Of a DNA stretch of 64,000 nucleotides, positions 51,289-60,417 are shown one piece after another. Numbering within the stretch: position 1 is the first letter of the stretch; every line of letters begins with the position of its first letter. The stretch covers positions 1 to 64,000 of the forward strand of contig NZ_BMPW01000008.1 in the NCBI RefSeq assembly GCF_014647795.1, given 5' to 3'. The position numbers were made by a program, and so were the translations under genes. This DNA is from Actinoplanes campanulatus. GTDB taxonomy: Bacteria > Actinomycetota > Actinomycetes > Mycobacteriales > Micromonosporaceae. The notes under the pieces are model-generated. The model was given only the letters and a program-made list of their open reading frames with translations, was not told where the DNA came from and ran no database searches.

Positions 51289-51676
51289 GAGGGTGTTTCT
51301 GCGGTGGACACGAGCGGGAAACAGGAAAGCCGCCCGTTCCTCGAATGGCGAGGTGGGCGGCCAGGACGCAGAAAATGCTGCGCTATCCGCTCCACCGATG
51401 CGGGCCATGACCTCGCCGGTGCAGTCTCGCCGCCACGACGGGCACGGCGGACCCATATCGCTTGGCCCGGGTTTGGGCGGTCGCGCACGTGGGCTGCGTC
51501 AACATGACGGTTCAACTCCCTTCGACGATCATGGTGTTGCGGGTTCTTCGCCCGCCTCACCGGCGTTGAGATCACTCTGCATCATGCCTGCGGAATGCGC
51601 GACGTATTTATCGGTCGTTCTGTCGTTGCGCGGGTGATCGGCCCGGCCGGATGGGTCCGGCCGGGCCTGGCGTGGG
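51289..51676. other. Intergenic region upstream of the tRNA array
   Basis: This 388-base stretch separates the tRNA array and the ATP-grasp gene. It contains the strong hairpin listed separately and must hold the promoter of the tRNA array (minus strand). A shorter GC hairpin GCGGG-N8-CCCGC lies near 51540. I see no supported ORF. Confidence 0.5.
51329..51361. repeat. Interrupted 12-bp hairpin
   Basis: The sequence GCCGCCC-gtt-CCTCG-aatgg-CGAGG-t-GGGCGGC folds into a long stem with small internal loops, 40 bases upstream of tRNA-Ala. There is no following U-run on either strand. It may be a terminator-like or processing element for the array; the role is not clear. Confidence 0.6.
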
Positions 51677-52897
51677 TCAGGCGAGCGGTTCCAGGTCGAG
51701 GTGGAAGCGTTCGGCGACCAGGTCGATCCGCTTGTTCAGGAGGTCCTCGTCGGTCGCCTCGATCAGCACCGTTCCGGCGGCGGACGCGGAGTGCAGGCGG
51801 GCGCCGATCGTGCTGCCACGCCGTACCCGTACCGTCGCGCTGATGACGCCGTCGATGGCGCGCAGTTCGCCGGCGTCGGTGACCGCTTTCACCCGGCCCG
51901 GACGGACCGGGAGGAGGCAGACGGCGACGAGGCCGTCGCGTACCGGACGGGCGGGGGCGGTGGGGGCGGGCAGGCCGAGGGAGATGCGGTTGAACGCCTC
52001 CCACAGGTCCACCCCGTAGGCGGCCTTGATCATGTCGGTGATGCCGCCGCCGGCCGGGCGGCAGGAGATCTCGCCCACGACGAGGTCCGGTCCGGACTGG
52101 TAGACCTCCAGGTGGGTGACGCCGTCGCGGAGGCCGAGGGCGGTGACCACCGATGCGTGCAGGCGGCGTACGGCTTCGGTCTCGGGTCGCTGTTCGGGGA
52201 GCAGGTGGGAGCCGTTGAGCCGGCCCACCGGGTCGAGTTGTGAGACCAGGTAGCGTCCGACGGAGGCGAAGACGAGCCGGCCGTCTTGCACGATGGCGTC
52301 GGAGTGGTATTCGGCGGACATCGTCACCATCCGCTCGACCAGCAGCGGGCAGGCGGCGCGGCGCAGGGTGTCCCCCGCGGCCGAGGCGGTGAAGGCCTCC
52401 AGTTCGGCGGCGCCGGTGAAGCCGTGGACGTTCATCGAGCCGGTGCCGAACGCGGGTTTGAGGACCACCGGCCCGCCGAGTTCGTGGGCGGCGCGAACGG
52501 CGGCCGGCAGGTCGGCGGCGACCCGGTGCGCGGCCACCGGCAGTCCGGCGCGGGTGAGCGCGGCCTTCATCACCGCCTTGTTGGTGAACCGGTTGGCGAC
52601 CTCGAAGCCGATGCCGGGCAGTCCGAGGTAGGAGCGCAGGTAGCCGCCGGCCGGCACGCTGCGTTCGGACGGGGTGACGATGTGGTCGATCGGGTTGCCG
52701 GCGAGCAGGCGGAGCGCGGTTTCCCGTACGGCGGTGAGGTCACCGATGTCGTCGACGAAGGTGAGGTGGGCGTCGCCGGGGTACTGCGCCCGGTAGGCGG
52801 GTTCGGTGAGCACGTCGATGTGGGCGCCGGGGGCGGCCTGCCGCAGCTCGTCCAGGGCTTCGGCCTTGCCCGAGTTGATCATGAGGATGCGGGTCAC
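51677..52897 (-). CDS. ATP-grasp ligase 1
   Basis: A 406-residue carboxylate-amine ligase. The N-terminal Rossmann-like part (TRILMINSGKAEALDELRQA) leads to an ATP-grasp core with VANRFTNKAVMKAALTRAGL, PVVLKPAFGTGSMNVHGF (the ATP-binding Lys and Gly loop), LLVERMVTMSAEYHSDAIVQ, and HLEVYQSGPDLVVGEISCRP with the metal-binding Glu and Asn-like positions. The enzymes form amide bonds through acyl-phosphates. The GTG at 52897 overlaps the preceding fusion-protein stop (GTGA), so the genes are coupled. It does not resemble a primary-metabolism ligase by context. Confidence 0.85.
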   Translation of the reverse strand: MTRILMINSGKAEALDELRQAAPGAHIDVLTEPAYRAQYPGDAHLTFVDDIGDLTAVRETALRLLAGNPIDHIVTPSERSVPAGGYLRSYLGLPGIGFEVANRFTNKAVMKAALTRAGLPVAAHRVAADLPAAVRAAHELGGPVVLKPAFGTGSMNVHGFTGAAELEAFTASAAGDTLRRAACPLLVERMVTMSAEYHSDAIVQDGRLVFASVGRYLVSQLDPVGRLNGSHLLPEQRPETEAVRRLHASVVTALGLRDGVTHLEVYQSGPDLVVGEISCRPAGGGITDMIKAAYGVDLWEAFNRISLGLPAPTAPARPVRDGLVAVCLLPVRPGRVKAVTDAGELRAIDGVISATVRVRRGSTIGARLHSASAAGTVLIEATDEDLLNKRIDLVAERFHLDLEPLA

Positions 52898-54504
52898 GAC
52901 GTCTCCTCCAGTGTGGTGAAGGCCCGGTCGAGATACCACAGGGTGTAGGCGTGCACGGCGAGCCACACTTCGGTGGTCCGGAGGGCGTCCTGGTACTTGA
53001 GCCAGCCGGCCAGGGCGTTCGCGGCTCCGATCAGCAGCCGGGCGCGGGCCGGTGCCGGATCGTGCGCGGCGGTGTCGGCGGCGAGCCGGTCCTCGAACCC
53101 CTGGAGCACCGGGTCGATCGTGAACGGTGTGCGCAGGCCGGTCAGGTCCAGGACACCGTCGGCCGGTGGGGACGGCGGGCCGTCGAGCAGTTGCGCGGTG
53201 GCGCCACGGGCGATGGCGGTGAGCAGCCCGCTCATCGGCAGGGCGCTGTGCAGGAGGGTGGCGTAGTCGTACGCCGGGTCGCCGTAGCCGATGTCGGGCC
53301 GGTCGCGTCCGTCCCAGACGGTGCGCGGGTCCACGAAGATCGGGGATCCGTCGGCCCGCCGCATCATGTTGCGCAGGTGGACGTCGCCGTGCACCAGGCA
53401 GCCGTGGCCGGGTTCCAGACGTGGGTACACCTCGTACAGGCGCTGGGTGGCCTCCTGGAAGGACGGCAGCAGCCGCCCGCCCGGTACGCGGACCCGGGCG
53501 CCGAGCACCTCGTCGGCCCGCCAGCCGGGCAGCAGTGCGGCGAAGGTGCCGCGGTATCCGGGGTGCTCGACGACGGCCTGGAACCGGTCGCGGTACAGGT
53601 ACGCGGCGACGGTGGGGGTCCGCTGCTGTGTGGAGGTGCGGTACAGCGTGTCGAGGAGCTCCAGATGCGGCCGCATCGTGTCCGGCGCGTCGGGGCGCAG
53701 GCGCCACCGGCCCTCGTCGGCGAAGACGATCTCGTCCAGGGTGGCCGGGTCGGCCTGTTCCATGACGCTGGTGGCGAGCGTGCCGTCGAGGTGGGTGCCG
53801 AAGCGGCGCGGGAACAGCGGCGGCTGCCGGTGGGCGGCGAGGTGGTCGTTGACCCGGTCGACGAACTCGGCCTCGGCCGTGACCACGTCGCGCGAGCCGA
53901 CCTTGGCGACCAGGGCCGGGTCGGCGCCGAAGGCCACGATGCCCAGTGAGTCGGCGCCGTTGGCGTACGCCGCCCGGACGGTGGCCGGTTCGCCGAGGGT
54001 GACGTCGGCGGTGTCCGCCCAGGTTCGCAGCCGGTCGGCGACGAGCAGGTCGATGACGGCGCGGGTGTGCTGGGCGCTGTCGGTGATCCGGTCGATCATC
54101 GTGCCGTGGCGGGGGCCGTCGAGGAACAGCGTCCAGCGGGACAGGTAGCGGTTGCCGTCGCGGTCCACGTGAGGCAGGCGGGCGGCGTCGTCGCCCGGCT
54201 GCCGGACGGCGGCCGCGAGGTCGGCCGGCAGGTGGGCGTGCTTCTGCGGGTCCTCGGTGCTGAGCGCGGCCACGGTGATGCCGAGGCGGCGGACCTCGTG
54301 GTGGACGGCGCCGAGCAGCAGCGTCTGGCTGGTGCAGCCGGACAGGTCGTGGTGCTGTTCGCCGACGCCGTGGCCCGGGTAGGCGAAGACGATCACCGGG
54401 TCGCCGGCCGGCGTGCCGAGCAGTCGCCGTACGGTGTCGATCTCGTCGGTGGTCGCGGCGCGGACCCGCCCGTGCAGGTCGACCGGATTCGTGGTGGCGG
54501 TCAT
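52894..54504 (-). CDS. Peroxiredoxin-like/APH-like fusion protein
   Basis: A 536-residue two-domain protein. Residues 30-160 look like a redoxin of the peroxiredoxin group: VIVFAYPGHGVGEQHHDLSG, CTSQTLLLGAVHHEVRRLG, VAALSTEDPQKH, with one Cys at the C-T-x-Q position. Residues about 190-500 are an aminoglycoside-phosphotransferase-like kinase: LVAKVGSRDVVTAEAEFVDR, then LVHGDVHLRNMMRRADGSPI with the catalytic Asp, and IFVDPRTVWDGRDRPDIGYG. The pairing is unusual. It is coupled to ligase 1 and to the flavin hydroxylase gene 2 bases upstream. Confidence 0.78.
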   Translation of the reverse strand: MTATTNPVDLHGRVRAATTDEIDTVRRLLGTPAGDPVIVFAYPGHGVGEQHHDLSGCTSQTLLLGAVHHEVRRLGITVAALSTEDPQKHAHLPADLAAAVRQPGDDAARLPHVDRDGNRYLSRWTLFLDGPRHGTMIDRITDSAQHTRAVIDLLVADRLRTWADTADVTLGEPATVRAAYANGADSLGIVAFGADPALVAKVGSRDVVTAEAEFVDRVNDHLAAHRQPPLFPRRFGTHLDGTLATSVMEQADPATLDEIVFADEGRWRLRPDAPDTMRPHLELLDTLYRTSTQQRTPTVAAYLYRDRFQAVVEHPGYRGTFAALLPGWRADEVLGARVRVPGGRLLPSFQEATQRLYEVYPRLEPGHGCLVHGDVHLRNMMRRADGSPIFVDPRTVWDGRDRPDIGYGDPAYDYATLLHSALPMSGLLTAIARGATAQLLDGPPSPPADGVLDLTGLRTPFTIDPVLQGFEDRLAADTAAHDPAPARARLLIGAANALAGWLKYQDALRTTEVWLAVHAYTLWYLDRAFTTLEETS

Positions 54505-54506
54505 GG

Positions 54507-55796
54507 TCAGGCCTCGACCGGGATCGGCGCGCCGGCCATCGCCGCGTCGACGATCTCGGCGGCACGGAACGGCATGAGCGACAGCAGGACCTCGCTGAAT
54601 CCGTGGGTCGCCTCGCCGTACCCCTGAAGGAAGATCTTGGGCCGGAACCGCGGCGTGGCCTCGATGTCGTAGGTGCGGCGCAGGGCGTAGCGGTCCGGCT
54701 GGGCCATCGTCAGGTGCCGCTGGACGTCGTGCAGCACGGGCACCGGCATCGGGTAGCGGTAGCCGGTGGCCAGGATGATCGCGTCGGCGTCCAGGGTGGT
54801 GGTGTCGCCGGTGTCGCGGCGGCGCAGGTGCGCGGTCGCCTTGTCCGGGCCGTTCTCCGCGGCCGTCAGCTCGCTCCAGCGGTGCAGGGTGACGGCCTGC
54901 GAGCCGGTGACGAGGTCCTCGTAGTGTTCCCGGTAGATGGTGGGGATCAGGTCGTAGCTGACGCCGGTGTGCGCGGCGAGGCCGTAGGTGTCGAGCACCT
55001 CGCCACGGAACTCCTCGCGCTGGCCGTAGAACCAGCCGGGCATCGCCGGGTCGAAGAACTCGTTGATGAAGTGCGTGTCGTCCTCGGGGCGCAGCGCGAA
55101 ACCGCGGATGACCTGGTCGATGCGGGCGTTCGGGTAGGTGCGGCGCAGGTGCAGGAAGACGTCGGCCGCGGTCTGCCCGGCGCCGACGATCGCGAACCGG
55201 TACGGCGCCGCGGTGTCGGTGTACGACTCGTCCAGCCGGTGGGCGGTCTCGGAGGCGTGGAAGACGCGCGGGCCCGCCTGGACTCCGGCCGGCAGGTGCG
55301 GCTGCCCGCCGGGCGCGATGATCAGGTTCCGGGTGCGTACGGTGCGCTCGGTGCCGTCGGCCAGGTCGCGGACCACGACGTCGAGCAGTTCGACGTCGTC
55401 AGCGGCGCCGGCGACGGGGTGGACGGCGACGACCTCGGTGCCCCAGTGGACGCGGTCGGCGAAGCGTGCGGCGACCCATCGGTAGTAGTCGTTGAATTCC
55501 GTACGCGTGGGGTAGAAGGTCCTGAGGTTCACGAATTTCGCGAGTCGCTCACGGTCGGCGAGATAGCTCAGGAACGAATAGTCGCTGCGGGGGTTCCGCA
55601 TGGTGATGAGGTCCTTGAGAAAGGACACCTGCATCTCCGCGCCGGCGAACATGAGGCCCTCGTGCCAGGAGAACTCCGGCTTGCGGTCGAAGAAGACGGC
55701 GCGCACCGGCTGCCCGGCCTCCTCGGCCGCGATGGCGACGGAGAGGTTGGCGGGGCCGAAGCCGATGCCGACGAGATCGTAGGTCGATTCAGACAT
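54507..55796 (-). CDS. Flavin N-hydroxylating monooxygenase (SidA/IucD family)
   Basis: A 429-residue enzyme of the lysine/ornithine N-hydroxylase family. FAD binding: DLVGIGFGPANLSVAIAAEE at the N-terminus; substrate region AEMQVSFLKDLITMRNPRSD; NADPH binding: FAIVGAGQTAADVFLHLRR; and the late IILATGYRYPMP. Such enzymes hydroxylate the terminal amine of ornithine, lysine or small diamines in siderophore and N-hydroxy natural product pathways. The substrate here cannot be set. It is the first gene of the three-gene minus-strand operon, and is divergent from the second ATP-grasp operon. Confidence 0.88.
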   Translation of the reverse strand: MSESTYDLVGIGFGPANLSVAIAAEEAGQPVRAVFFDRKPEFSWHEGLMFAGAEMQVSFLKDLITMRNPRSDYSFLSYLADRERLAKFVNLRTFYPTRTEFNDYYRWVAARFADRVHWGTEVVAVHPVAGAADDVELLDVVVRDLADGTERTVRTRNLIIAPGGQPHLPAGVQAGPRVFHASETAHRLDESYTDTAAPYRFAIVGAGQTAADVFLHLRRTYPNARIDQVIRGFALRPEDDTHFINEFFDPAMPGWFYGQREEFRGEVLDTYGLAAHTGVSYDLIPTIYREHYEDLVTGSQAVTLHRWSELTAAENGPDKATAHLRRRDTGDTTTLDADAIILATGYRYPMPVPVLHDVQRHLTMAQPDRYALRRTYDIEATPRFRPKIFLQGYGEATHGFSEVLLSLMPFRAAEIVDAAMAGAPIPVEA

Positions 55797-56256
55797 GAAT
55801 TGCTTTCCCCCGGTGATGGTTCATTGTCGCGACGACCGTGTCGCACCATGAATGTCGAATGGCTCCGCCCGCCGTGGCGGGAATTCTCGAGCCGGTCAGG
55901 CAGGCGCCGAATGGAGGGGGCGTGGACACCCTCTAGAAACTTTCTGTTCACCTGTTCGGCGGCCTCCAGAAACGTAACGGCTGCCGCTAACCGGACACAA
56001 CGCCCCTCTCAACTACTGGGAAAAGGGTGCTCCGAAGGCATGTTGAGCAGCTCGTATTCATAAACGTCGAGACAGTTTTCGAGCACTCGGCCGGGATCCC
56101 CCGAAAACGCCGCTGAGCTGCGTCGATGCCCCGAAACGGAACGGCGATCGACCAGCGTTGTGATCTCTCTCATTCCGGAAACCGTTCACGGTCTATTCCC
56201 CCGCTGTTAATGTGGCTGGCATTCCACAGAAACACCACCTCGGGAGTTGCTCCGCC
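55797..56256. promoter_or_regulatory. Divergent promoter region of the ATP-grasp locus
   Basis: This 460-base gap lies between the hydroxylase and ligase 2 start codons and must hold both promoters. It has runs that are less GC-rich than the genes, notably around 55920-56080, but I find no long palindrome, riboswitch-like fold or ORF worth listing. CGGGAG at 56241 is the ribosome-binding site for ATG 56257. Confidence 0.55.
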
Positions 56257-57477
56257 ATGACCTCATCGCCGGACGGGCGCCCTGCCGTCCTGCTCATCGG
56301 TGGCTCCCCACGCGCCCTGCGACAGGCCGCCGCGACCGGCGCCCGAGTGGTGCTGCTCCAGCCGCCGGGGTGGTCGGATCCCGGCGCCGCCCGGCAGGCG
56401 CACCACATCGAGCTCGTGGACTACACCGACCCGGACGTGCTGCCCGGCGTCGCCCGGGATCTGCACGCCCGCTACGGATTCACCCGTGCCGTGTCGCTGA
56501 CCGAACCCGGCCTGGTGCCGGCCGCCCTGGTCAACGAGCAGCTCGGTCTGGGCGGAACCCCGGCCGGGGTGGTACGGCTGCTCAAGGACAAGCTGGCGAT
56601 GCGGGCACGTCTCGCCGCCGCCGACCTGAGCCCGGTCCCGGCGGCCGCGCTCGGCGACGTCACCGATCTGGCCGCCTTCGCCGCACGCCACGGCACACCG
56701 GCCGTGGTCAAACCGGTCGACGGGGTGGGCAGCCTCGCCGTCGTCCGCCTGGACCGTCCCGGCGACGTCGACAGTGTGTGGTCGCGGGCCCGGCGTGCGA
56801 CCGGCCGGCCGCTGATGGCCGAGGGGTACCTCGACGGCCCCGAGATCAGCGTCGAGGCGTTCACCTTCGGGCCGGGCGACCATCGGGTGCTGGCCATCAC
56901 CGACAAGCTGGTGGGCGCCAACTTCGTGGAGGTCGGGCACACCGTTCCGGCCCGCCTGGCGCCCGGCGACGCCGCCCGTGTGGAGGCGCTCACCGTGGCG
57001 TTCCTGGACGTCGTCGGCCTGACCGAGGGGCCGTCGCACACCGAGATCAAACTGACCGCCGACGGGCCGCGCATCGTCGAGTCGCACAACCGGGTCGGCG
57101 GCGACAAGATCGCCGATCTGGTCCGGCTGACCACCGGCGTCGACCCGGTCACGCTCAGCTTCGCCTGGCCGCTCGGGCTTGCGGACCGTCCGCCGGCCGG
57201 CGCCGTGCCGCGGGCGGGAGCGGCGATCCGCTTCCTCACCCCCGCGCCGGGACGGGTGCGGGCGGTGCGAGACCTCGACCGGGTACGCGCCGAGCCCTCC
57301 GTGGTCGCCGCGGAGGTGACCGTGGCGCCGGGCGACGTCGTCCCCGAACTGGCCCGGTCGGACTCCCGTGCGGGATACGTGATCGCGCGGGCCGCGGACG
57401 CGGACCGGGCGGCCGTGCTCGCCCAGCGGCATGCCGCGACGATCACCATCGACACCGTGCCCTGCGAGGCTTCCTGA
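56257..57477 (+). CDS. ATP-grasp ligase 2
   Basis: A 406-residue ATP-grasp ligase. N-terminal domain with AVLLIGGSPRALRQAAATGA; core with VVRLLKDKLAMRARLAAADL, TPAVVKPVDGVGSLAVVRL, LMAEGYLDGPEISVEAFTF, and HTEIKLTADGPRIVESHNRV with the metal-binding Glu and Asn. It belongs to the amino-acid ligase group (carnosine-synthase/L-amino-acid ligase type). The stop overlaps the ATG of ligase 3 (TGATG). The two ligases are related to each other. Confidence 0.86.
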   Translation: MTSSPDGRPAVLLIGGSPRALRQAAATGARVVLLQPPGWSDPGAARQAHHIELVDYTDPDVLPGVARDLHARYGFTRAVSLTEPGLVPAALVNEQLGLGGTPAGVVRLLKDKLAMRARLAAADLSPVPAAALGDVTDLAAFAARHGTPAVVKPVDGVGSLAVVRLDRPGDVDSVWSRARRATGRPLMAEGYLDGPEISVEAFTFGPGDHRVLAITDKLVGANFVEVGHTVPARLAPGDAARVEALTVAFLDVVGLTEGPSHTEIKLTADGPRIVESHNRVGGDKIADLVRLTTGVDPVTLSFAWPLGLADRPPAGAVPRAGAAIRFLTPAPGRVRAVRDLDRVRAEPSVVAAEVTVAPGDVVPELARSDSRAGYVIARAADADRAAVLAQRHAATITIDTVPCEAS

Positions 57478-58730
57478 TGAGCTCCACCGTCACCCATGTC
57501 GTCGCCGGATTCAGCGATGTCCTGCTGTCGAGACTCGACGGTCTCCTTCCCGCCGGATCGGTGCTGGTCCTGGAGGATCCCCAGGTGGCGTCGGCGCGTG
57601 ACGCCGTACGCCGGGCGGCCGCCCACCCGTGTGTCGCCGCGCTGACGGGCGCGCCGGTGCAGCGCGAGGACGATCCCGGCGCGGCGCCCGCCGCGGTGGC
57701 CCGGCCGGCCGGGCTCCAGGCCGTGCTGCCCGCCGTCGAGTACGCGGTGGTGGCCGCCGCCGGCCTGGCCGAGAGCTGGCGGGTCCCGGGCGCCGGGGTG
57801 CCCGCCGCCCGGCTCCTGCGGGACAAGGCCCGGCTGCGTCACGCCGCCGGCGCCGCCGGGCTGCCGCAGCCGGCCTGGCGCGTGGTCGCCGGTCTCGACG
57901 AGGCCGCCGCCTTCCGCGCCACCCTGGGCGGCGCGTGCGTGCTCAAGCCCGCGAACCGGCAGGCCAGCCTCGGGGTGCAGCTGCTGGAGCCGGAGGACGA
58001 CCTCGCCGGCGCCTGGCGGCGGCTGATCGGCGCCGACGAGCCCCGGCTGCGCGGTGAGCTGTCCACCGGCCGCTACCTGATGGAGCAGCGGCTGCGGGGC
58101 CGGGAGGTCAGCGTCGAGATGCTCGTCGATCAGGGGCGGCCGGGATTCGTCAACGTCTGCGCGAAGACCGTGCAGCCCGGACCGAACCCGGTGGAACTCG
58201 GCCATCAGGTGCCGGCCGACATCGCCGAGCCGGACCGGGAACGGCTGGCGGCGCTGACCGCCGCTCTGGCGGCCGCGATCGGTTTCCGGTCGGGCGTGCT
58301 GCACGCCGAGTGGATCGTCACCGCGGACGGCGGACCGCACCTGGTCGAGTGCGCCGGGCGGCTGCCCGGCGACCGGATCGTCGACCTGATCGACCTGGCG
58401 TACGACCTCGACCTCACCGCCGCGTGGATGACGATCCTGCGGGGCGGCCCGGGACGGCCGCGCACCGCGGCCCGCCGTGGCGCGGCCATCCGCTTCCTGA
58501 CCGGCGCGCCCGGCACCGTGACGACCGTCGACGGCGCCGGTGCGGCCCGGTCGGCGCCGGGCGTCCACGACGTCCAGGTCACCGCGAGCGCCGGCGACGT
58601 GATCGCACCGGTCTCGTCCTCCTGGGACCGGATCGGCAGCGTGCTGGCGACCGGCGACGACGCGGCCGAGGCCGATCGGCGGGCCCGGCACGCCGCGGAT
58701 CTGATCACCGTCCACAGTTCCCCACGGTGA
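57477..58730 (+). CDS. ATP-grasp ligase 3
   Basis: A 417-residue ATP-grasp protein with the same fold as ligase 2: RLLRDKARLRHAAGAAGLPQ, ACVLKPANRQASLGVQLLEP, LMEQRLRGREVSVEMLVDQG, VLHAEWIVTADGGPHLVECA. Its final metal-binding segment reads E-C-A-G-R where ligase 2 has E-S-H-N-R, so the catalytic Asn is replaced; activity is possible but not certain. It is coupled to ligase 2 and, by GTGA, to the MFS gene. Confidence 0.83.
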   Translation: MSSTVTHVVAGFSDVLLSRLDGLLPAGSVLVLEDPQVASARDAVRRAAAHPCVAALTGAPVQREDDPGAAPAAVARPAGLQAVLPAVEYAVVAAAGLAESWRVPGAGVPAARLLRDKARLRHAAGAAGLPQPAWRVVAGLDEAAAFRATLGGACVLKPANRQASLGVQLLEPEDDLAGAWRRLIGADEPRLRGELSTGRYLMEQRLRGREVSVEMLVDQGRPGFVNVCAKTVQPGPNPVELGHQVPADIAEPDRERLAALTAALAAAIGFRSGVLHAEWIVTADGGPHLVECAGRLPGDRIVDLIDLAYDLDLTAAWMTILRGGPGRPRTAARRGAAIRFLTGAPGTVTTVDGAGAARSAPGVHDVQVTASAGDVIAPVSSSWDRIGSVLATGDDAAEADRRARHAADLITVHSSPR

Positions 58731-59974
58731 TCGGCCGGCTGGCGGGCCGGTACGTCCCGGCCGGGCGGGACGGGCGGATCCTCACCGTCGTCGCCCTGAT
58801 CGACTCCACCGGCACCGGCCTCTACCTGGCCGGCGCCACGGTCTTCTTCCTGCGGGCGATGCTGCTCGACCCGGGCCAGATCGGCCTCGGCCTGGCGGTC
58901 GCCGGCTGCGTCGGTTTCGTGACCACGCTGCCGATGGGCCTGCTCGCCGACCGGATCGGCGCCAAACGCACCCTGATCGGCATGCAGGTGTGGCGGGCGG
59001 CGTGGTTCGCGGCGTTCGCGTTCACCACCGGCCCGGTGGCGTTCACCCTCATCGCCTCCGCTGTCGCGGTCGCCGAGCGAGCCGCGTCGCCGACGACCCA
59101 GATGCTGGTCGGCGGCACGGCCACCGCCGAGGACCGGACCCGCACCATGGCGGTCATGCGCTCGGTGCGCAACGTCGGTTTCGGGCTGGGCGCGCTGCTC
59201 GCGACTCCGCTGCTGGCGCACCACTCGACGTGGGCGTACCGGGGTGTCGTGCTGGCCGACGCTCTCTCCTTCGTGCTGGCCGCGCTGCTGCTGACCCGGG
59301 TCCGCGACGTACGGCCCGCGCGAACCGCCCGCAAGCCGGCGCCGCTGCGCTCCCTGTGGGGCTTCCGGGACTGGCGGTATCTGCTGCTCGCGGCCGTCAA
59401 CGGATGGCTCACCCTGCACATGACGCTGCTCTCGGTGGCGCTTCCGCTGTGGGCGCTGCAGGCCACCACCGCCCCGGCGTCGGCGCTTCCGCTGCTGGTG
59501 CTGGTCAACACCGTGCTGGCGGTGGTGTTGCAGGTCCCGATGGCGGGCATCGCCCAGCGGTCCGACGGCGCCCTCCGGGCCCTGCGCTACGCCGGGCTCG
59601 CGCTGGCCGTCTGCTGCGCCCTGTTCGCCGCGGCCGCCGGGACCAGCCGCTGGACCGCCGTGGCGGTGCTGCTCGCCGCGGTGCTGGCACTGACCGCCGG
59701 GGAGCTGTGGCAGGCGACCGGGGCGTGGGACCTGTCGTACGCCTACGCCCCACCGGATCGGGCCGGCGAATACCTGTCGGTGTTCAGCCTGGGCGCCACC
59801 GTGCAGCAGATCGCCGGTCCCGCGCTGGTCACCTCGGTGATCGTCCCGCACGGCCGGTCCGGCTGGCTGGCGCTGGCCGTGCTTCTCGCCGTCACCGCCG
59901 CGATCGCCGGGCCGGTGGTGCGATTGCTCGCCCGCCACCAGCCCACCACCATTTCCCGAGTCGGCAATCCTTAA
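58727..59974 (+). CDS. MFS exporter of the ATP-grasp locus
   Basis: A 415-residue transporter with about 12 helices. It has LPMGLLADRIGAKRTLIGMQ at the motif-A position. The GTG at 58727 overlaps the ligase 3 stop by 4 bases, which ties transport to the ligases. The end of the frame is followed by a 443-base gap without a gene. It probably exports the ligase product. Confidence 0.86.
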   Translation: MIGRLAGRYVPAGRDGRILTVVALIDSTGTGLYLAGATVFFLRAMLLDPGQIGLGLAVAGCVGFVTTLPMGLLADRIGAKRTLIGMQVWRAAWFAAFAFTTGPVAFTLIASAVAVAERAASPTTQMLVGGTATAEDRTRTMAVMRSVRNVGFGLGALLATPLLAHHSTWAYRGVVLADALSFVLAALLLTRVRDVRPARTARKPAPLRSLWGFRDWRYLLLAAVNGWLTLHMTLLSVALPLWALQATTAPASALPLLVLVNTVLAVVLQVPMAGIAQRSDGALRALRYAGLALAVCCALFAAAAGTSRWTAVAVLLAAVLALTAGELWQATGAWDLSYAYAPPDRAGEYLSVFSLGATVQQIAGPALVTSVIVPHGRSGWLALAVLLAVTAAIAGPVVRLLARHQPTTISRVGNP

Positions 59975-60417
59975 TCGGTCAAGTTGGCGATTGCCATCGC
60001 ATTTAGCCTGATGAATGGGCTGCTCGGCGAGGCGGCCATCGACCGGCGGCAGCGCTCGAGATGGCCCGCTTCATCTCCGCCAGGCCACGTTTTGCCTGGT
60101 GAATCCGGGACATGTTCAGGATCCCGACGCGGCCGCCGTGCGAATTTCCGGCCCGGCCGACCGAAGATCAAATATCATCGTCGTCAATGTCCTGACCTGG
60201 CTTTTCAGGGAAACTTTCGCATTGTTCTGCCGTAGTTACGTCGGGCAGACCTTTACTTTCGTCGATCCCATCCATAGATTCTGTCGTATCAGGCATCACT
60301 GATATCAGCGAGCCGTTAACGCGACGACGCCCTTCGGCGGGACGCCAGGCCATCCCCATCCTTTTTAGATCTTGGGTGCTCTGCCGCGTCCATTCGGCTC
60401 GAGAGGAACGGAGACGC
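59975..60417. other. Intergenic region before the laccase operon
   Basis: This 443-base gap is visibly less GC-rich than its surroundings, especially 60170-60380. It must contain the promoter of the laccase operon. A GAGAGGAACGGAGA ribosome-binding region lies just before ATG 60418. Open frames here are short and have no good start context, so none is listed as a gene. Confidence 0.5.

Noticed and set aside
59984-60235. 83-codon plus-strand frame after the MFS gene
   Set aside because: No ribosome-binding site, mixed composition and no recognisable feature; it could not be supported as a precursor peptide.
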